Positions 51,753-51,945 of a DNA stretch of 51,945 bases are shown piece by piece. Position 1 is the first letter of the stretch; each line of letters begins with the position of its first letter. The notes beneath the pieces were generated by a model, which searched no databases, had not been told where the DNA came from, and saw only the letters and a program-made list of their open reading frames with translations. Source of the DNA: an uncultured Oscillospiraceae bacterium (GTDB lineage: Bacteria; Bacillota; Clostridia; Oscillospirales; Oscillospiraceae); assembly GCA_934590325.1 (NCBI GenBank), contig CAKTOW010000014.1:1-51945 (forward strand). Direction: 5' to 3'. The position numbers were made by a program, and so were the translations under genes.

Positions 51753-51945
51753 AATGACTGTTCCGCGGTTATGGGACGTGTACCTTGTAAATTAAACAAC
51801 GAACGAAACGAAAAGCACCAGACGGGAGCGCGAGAGGCTGTGAAAACAGTCAGGAGCGCAACTGAAAAACTTGGTGGAGCCGGGTTAAGTCAATTACCGG
51901 CGAAGCTAAGTATAAAAAGTTTTAAGCTATGACAAATAGCTCTGT
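51753..51945 (+). other. Probable rRNA operon leader at the window edge
   Basis: No gene. CCTTGTAAATTAAACAACGA resembles the leader or spacer motif CCTTGAAAATTGAACAACG seen before Clostridia rRNA genes. The 16S start itself is not inside the window. Confidence 0.5.

Overview
The window is high-GC DNA from a low-GC-type Gram-positive lineage, most likely a gut Clostridia member of the Oscillospiraceae or a close relative (inference). The evidence is a T-box leader in front of alaS, the ylxM-ffh-rpsP-khpA order, YhaM, a ClpE-type unfoldase, an ECF-transporter operon followed by truA, a Nudix ADP-ribose hydrolase, an EFR1-type ferredoxin, and surface proteins with Shine-Dalgarno-led, signal-peptide and sorting-signal architecture. 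Almost all genes are ordinary chromosomal genes. I see no integrase, transposase, phage gene, tRNA or CRISPR array. The right edge carries tandem strong promoters and a leader that look like the start of an rRNA operon, but no rRNA gene lies inside the window.

Layout. 1-5 kb: RNA methyltransferase, glycerate kinase, CstA-type carrier, YhaM exoribonuclease. 5-10.4 kb: two TetR-headed units on the minus strand, one with a Vat/CatB-like acetyltransferase and a lipoprotein metalloprotease, one with two small membrane proteins; each has a clear palindromic operator. 10.4-13.6 kb: an RNHCP protein with a possible leader-peptide translational switch, tmRNA with tandem copies of its own 5' end upstream, cyclophilin, SmpB, Nudix hydrolase. 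14-28 kb: three secreted proteins with near-identical ends and different centres, interspersed with the SRP operon, the metQNI methionine importer, glyA, a MATE pump and adenine deaminase. 28.3-29.2 and 39.9-40.6 kb: intergenic repeats, including two copies of a large multi-hairpin element. 29-35.8 kb: phosphoribosyltransferase, HAD phosphatase, RarD, thymidylate kinase-MltG-U32. 35.9-39.9 kb: T-box, CAT-like acyltransferase, alaS, HIT protein. 41.9-51.5 kb: one long co-directional run, methyltransferase-ecfA1-ecfA2-ecfT-truA-DUF5711-cvpA-clpE-small Cys protein-EFR1 protein.

The most interesting signals are regulatory. (1) The metQNI importer is preceded by an unlisted 38-codon leader peptide with ten methionines in its first 21 residues, its own promoter and ribosome binding site, and an intrinsic terminator before metQ: a candidate methionine-sensing ribosome-mediated attenuator. 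(2) A roughly 350-base element occurs twice between convergent genes. At least four of its stems have almost completely different sequences in the two copies but still pair, while the linkers are nearly identical; this is strong evidence for a structured RNA or structure-constrained mobile repeat that I cannot name. (3) The three surface-protein genes share an extended -10 promoter, a 16-base perfect palindrome and a covarying hairpin in the 5' leader. (4) The tmRNA start region is tandemly duplicated in 68-base units. (5) The RNHCP gene has a 12-codon leader ORF followed by mutually exclusive pairings that involve its Shine-Dalgarno sequence. Everything is read by eye; no database or folding program was used.
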